This document shows, in pieces, positions 61,570 to 64,000 of a stretch of 64,000 nucleotides of DNA (position 1 is its first letter; each line of letters starts with the position of its first letter). The position numbers and the translations under genes were made by a program. The notes under the pieces are model-generated. The model made no database searches. It was not told the origin of the DNA and saw nothing but the letters and a program-made list of their open reading frames with translations. Location of the stretch: NCBI GenBank assembly GCA_903855985.1, contig CAIOAO010000064.1, positions 1 through 64,000 of the forward strand, written 5' to 3'. Source of the stretch: an uncultured Opitutia bacterium. Its GTDB lineage: Bacteria; Verrucomicrobiota; Verrucomicrobiia; Opitutales; Opitutaceae.

Positions 61570-63159
61570 TCACGCCTGATGCGCCATCGGGTTCGGTGCG
61601 AGCGCCGCACTGTCGCGCGGCCGGCGGTAGTTCACGCCGAGCCGGTCGAACCGTGCGAGGAGCAGGTTGAGCCGGGTGCGGAAATCCGCGAAATCCTTCC
61701 GCGCCACCGGGGACCACACCACCTCGGCCAGCGCGCTGAGGCGCGGATACGCCCGGCGTTCCACCACGCTCAGGCTCGGCATGCGCTCGCGCCAGAGCTG
61801 GCCCTGCGCCCCGAGCACGCGGGCGTGATACGCCGGCTCGACGCCGGTGAGGGGGTCGAACGAGTAGACTTTCTCCAGCGTGGTGTGCGCCCCGATCTGG
61901 CCGCCTTCCTCCTCGGCGGTGCCCTCGGTGTAGTCGAAATACGTGTGCGACGTCGGTGCCATCACCACGTCGTGCCCGAGCCGGGCCGCCTCGATCGCCC
62001 ACTTCACGTCGCGCCACGCCATCATGGCCGCGCCCGGAGCGAGCCCGCCTTCCTGGATCTCGTCCCAGCCGATGAGCCGGCGGCCGTGCTTCGCCAGGAA
62101 ATTCTCCGTGCGGCGGATGAACCAGCTTTGCAACTCGTGGCCGTTCTTCAGCCCGTTCGCCGCCATAAACGCCCGTGCCGTGGGCGAGGCCTCCCACTGC
62201 TCCTTCATCGCCTCGTCGCCGCCCACGTGGATGAACTTGGAGGGAAACAGCGCCAGCACCTCGGTGAACACGTTGTCCAGGAACTCGAGGGTTTCCGGCT
62301 TCGGCGCATATGTCTCAGGGAAAATCGTCCAGCGCGGCTGCACCACCGGCGCGTAGCCGGGGGCGTCGGTGTTGCCAAGGTGCGGATAGGCCGCGAGCGC
62401 CGCCGAGCTGTGACCCGGCACCTCGATCTCCGGCACCACCGTGATGAAACGCTCCGCCGCATACGCCACGACGTCGCGGATCTCGTCCTGCGTGTAGAAC
62501 CCGCCGTGCGGGATGCCGTCGGACACCGGCTCGTTGTCCACCTTTGGCGTCGCCGCCCGCCACGCGCCCACGCTCGTGAGCTTCGGGTATTTTTTGATTT
62601 CGATGCGCCAGCCCTGGTCGTCCACGAGGTGCCACTGGAAAACGTTCAGTTTGTGCAGCGCGAGCGTGTCGAGGTACTTCTTCACCTCGGCCACCGGCGA
62701 GAAATGCCGGCTCACATCCAGCAGCGAGCCGCGCCAGCCGAACCGCGGCCGGTCCTCGATCTCCACCGCCGCGACCGTCGTCGCCCCGCCGCCCGCCCGC
62801 CAGCCGAAGCGCTCGATGTCCGGCGGCAGCAGCTGCCGCAGCGACTGCATCCCGTAAAACACCCCCGCCGCGCCGCCGCCCCGGATCGTCACGCCCTTGG
62901 CTGTGACCGAAAGCGTGTAGCCTTCCCCGCCGAGTTTCGGGGTCAGGGCCGGGTCAATGCCGAGCGCAATGACGCTGCCGCCCGCGGGCGCCGTCTCCGC
63001 CACCGTCACCGCGAGCAACTTGGCCAGCTGCGCCGCCACGCCGCGCAGCGCCGCCTCACCCCCGGTTGCGACCACGGTCTGACCCGTGAGGGCAAAAGGC
63101 GCCCCGCCCGTGAGGCGGCACGAAACTGGAATCGGGATGATGCTCGGGGTCTGGCTCAT
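61570..63159 (-). CDS. GH20 beta-N-acetylhexosaminidase
   Basis: A 529-residue enzyme from MSQTPSIIPIPVSCRLTGG (ATG 63159). An N-terminal GH20b domain (about 1-130) precedes the barrel. The catalytic pair is in KFIHVGGDEAMKEQWE near 309 (Asp-Glu), and NVFQWHLVDDQGWRIEIKKY near 175 and GWDEIQEGG near 365 are the conserved barrel strands. There is no signal peptide, so it is cytoplasmic. It releases GlcNAc or GalNAc from imported oligosaccharides, feeding nagA and nagB 50 kb away. Confidence 0.94.
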   Translation of the reverse strand: MSQTPSIIPIPVSCRLTGGAPFALTGQTVVATGGEAALRGVAAQLAKLLAVTVAETAPAGGSVIALGIDPALTPKLGGEGYTLSVTAKGVTIRGGGAAGVFYGMQSLRQLLPPDIERFGWRAGGGATTVAAVEIEDRPRFGWRGSLLDVSRHFSPVAEVKKYLDTLALHKLNVFQWHLVDDQGWRIEIKKYPKLTSVGAWRAATPKVDNEPVSDGIPHGGFYTQDEIRDVVAYAAERFITVVPEIEVPGHSSAALAAYPHLGNTDAPGYAPVVQPRWTIFPETYAPKPETLEFLDNVFTEVLALFPSKFIHVGGDEAMKEQWEASPTARAFMAANGLKNGHELQSWFIRRTENFLAKHGRRLIGWDEIQEGGLAPGAAMMAWRDVKWAIEAARLGHDVVMAPTSHTYFDYTEGTAEEEGGQIGAHTTLEKVYSFDPLTGVEPAYHARVLGAQGQLWRERMPSLSVVERRAYPRLSALAEVVWSPVARKDFADFRTRLNLLLARFDRLGVNYRRPRDSAALAPNPMAHQA

Positions 63160-63185
63160 GGGATAAGTCGGAAAGGAAATGTTCC

Positions 63186-63267
63186 TACAGGAGGCAACGG
63201 AGAGAACGGAGGGTTTCGAAGCCGGGAGCAAACCCTCTCTCCGTTGCCTCCGTTACCTTCTGTAAAA
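63186..63267. repeat. Inverted repeat of AACGGAG units
   Basis: ACAGGAGGCAACGGAGAGAA plus CGGAGGGTTT on the left and AAACCCTCTCTCCGTTGCCT plus CCGTTACCTTCTGT on the right form arms of about 30 bases with a short loop. Each arm contains two or three AACGGAG copies, and the arms pair only in a shifted register. It lies between the GH20 start and the YgjP-like stop. Confidence 0.85.
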
Positions 63268-63276
63268 TCGCAATCC

Positions 63277-63996
63277 TCACAATCCCAGCAGGCTGCCGTT
63301 GCGCTTGATCCACTTCTCCGCGTCGCGCCAGGCGGGACAAACCTCCTCCACCCGCTCCCAGAAGCGCGCCGAGTGGTTCATTTCCCGGAGATGCATCAGC
63401 TCGTGGTAAATGATGTAGTCGCGCACGAGATCCGGCGTCTGCACCAGCCGCCAGTTGAGCGAAATCGTCCCGCCCGCCGAGCAGGAGCCCCAGCGCGACC
63501 GTTGGTTGCGCACCGTCACCTGCTTCACGTCCACCCCCGTGATGGCTGACAGCTCCCACGTGCGCGCCGGCAGCTCCACCTTCCCGCGCCGCAGAAAGTG
63601 CGCCTCCAATGTCGGCCGCAAATCGCCGTCGAGGGACGGAACCCGGAAAACATCCGCGGCCAGGCAAACCTGCGGCCGGGCGGCCAGGTCGGCCCCGGCG
63701 ACGGAGAACGGCGCTACGGTAGCGGAACGGATCTCGCACATCTCTCCCCGCCACAGCACGTGGGTGCCGAGCGTCCAGATCTCCGCGCCGCGCGGCCGCT
63801 TCGCCTGCCGGGCCCGCGCGCGGTCCAGCCAGTCGCGGTGTTGCTCGACGAATCGCTCCGCCTCGCGCACCGACCCGCGTGCCGGGATCACCGCCACCGC
63901 CGTGCCGTCGCGCCGGAGCGTGAGCCGGTAGTTCCGGGCCCGCGGGCTGCGCTCAAACACCACGTGGTCACCTTCCGCCGGCGGCGCCTTGTGCAC
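63277..63996 (-). CDS. YgjP-like (DUF45/SprT-type) zinc metalloprotease
   Basis: A protein of at least 239 residues. The metal site is YHELMHLREMNHSARFW near 188 (HExxH plus a distal His), preceded by the family signature RNQRSRWGSCSAGGTISLNW near 158. The start taken is GTG 63996, so close to the window end that a longer N-terminus cannot be excluded. Members are probably involved in DNA-protein or restriction-linked proteolysis, but the substrate is unknown. Confidence 0.9.
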   Translation of the reverse strand: MHKAPPAEGDHVVFERSPRARNYRLTLRRDGTAVAVIPARGSVREAERFVEQHRDWLDRARARQAKRPRGAEIWTLGTHVLWRGEMCEIRSATVAPFSVAGADLAARPQVCLAADVFRVPSLDGDLRPTLEAHFLRRGKVELPARTWELSAITGVDVKQVTVRNQRSRWGSCSAGGTISLNWRLVQTPDLVRDYIIYHELMHLREMNHSARFWERVEEVCPAWRDAEKWIKRNGSLLGL

Positions 63997-64000
63997 GCCC

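Overview
The window is GC-rich (roughly two thirds G+C by eye) and almost fully coding, with about 52 supportable protein genes and no rRNA, tRNA, transposase, integrase or CRISPR array. The mix of many different glycoside hydrolase types, SYLF, Sel1/LysM coiled-coil proteins, a lone type IV pilin-like protein and gene starts that mostly lack a Shine-Dalgarno motif fits a glycan-degrading member of the PVC group, most likely Verrucomicrobiota of the Opitutaceae type. That placement is an inference from gene content, not from a marker gene.

Layout. 0.2-6.4 kb: a six-hairpin glycosidase-like gene, a MocD-like desaturase/hydroxylase with its MocE-like Rieske ferredoxin, and a very large DUF4450-like glycosidase. 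6.4-9 kb: a DUF6886-like gene and a Tat-exported toroid enzyme. 9-13.6 kb (minus strand): a run encoding an unknown protein, a PDZ protein, NagB, NagA and an alpha/beta hydrolase, i.e. amino-sugar catabolism. 13.7-17.7 kb (plus): a metal-dependent amidohydrolase, a GH38 alpha-mannosidase and a truncated glycosidase that collides with the end of a Gfo/Idh/MocA oxidoreductase. 18.7-27.5 kb: a cellulase-like enzyme, a GH106-like enzyme, an orphan ABC solute-binding protein with a TPR partner, an FGGY pentulose kinase and a GNAT protein. 27.7-35.2 kb: aldo/keto reductase and PhyH dioxygenase (divergent), then a minus run of HI0933-type flavoprotein, secreted TIM-barrel protein and GH36 alpha-galactosidase. 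35.3-51.8 kb: mainly housekeeping genes (Spy-like protein, ABC exporter, zincin, SYLF, VOC, PncC/CinA, exonuclease III, Cys/Met PLP enzyme, DUF167, a membrane glycosyltransferase-like protein, a YcfL-like lipoprotein, a MarR-MFP-RND efflux operon, glycerol kinase). 51.9-56.5 kb: a three-gene Sel1/coiled-coil/LysM cassette. 56.5-64 kb: class A acid phosphatase, cyclophilin, M20 amidase, pilin-like protein, an NTF2-like protein, FKBP, GH20 hexosaminidase and a YgjP-like metalloprotease.

Together, GH20, GH38, GH36, NagA/NagB, the pentulose kinase and the sugar oxidoreductases describe import and breakdown of heteropolymers such as glycoprotein N-glycans and plant hemicellulose.

The most unusual signals are non-coding. 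(1) A near-identical 23-bp operator (AGTGTAACC, CAATA, GGTTACACT) occurs in two divergent promoters 15 kb apart, defining a small regulon. One copy lies next to an uninterrupted run of 22 G. (2) Many intergenic gaps carry inverted repeats whose arms are themselves built from reiterated short purine-rich units (GCCAGGAAACCAGGA, GCGAAGNNCGCAAAG, AACGGAG and others). They belong to different sequence families but share one architecture, and in two places one palindrome is nested in another. I cannot assign these to a known repeat class.
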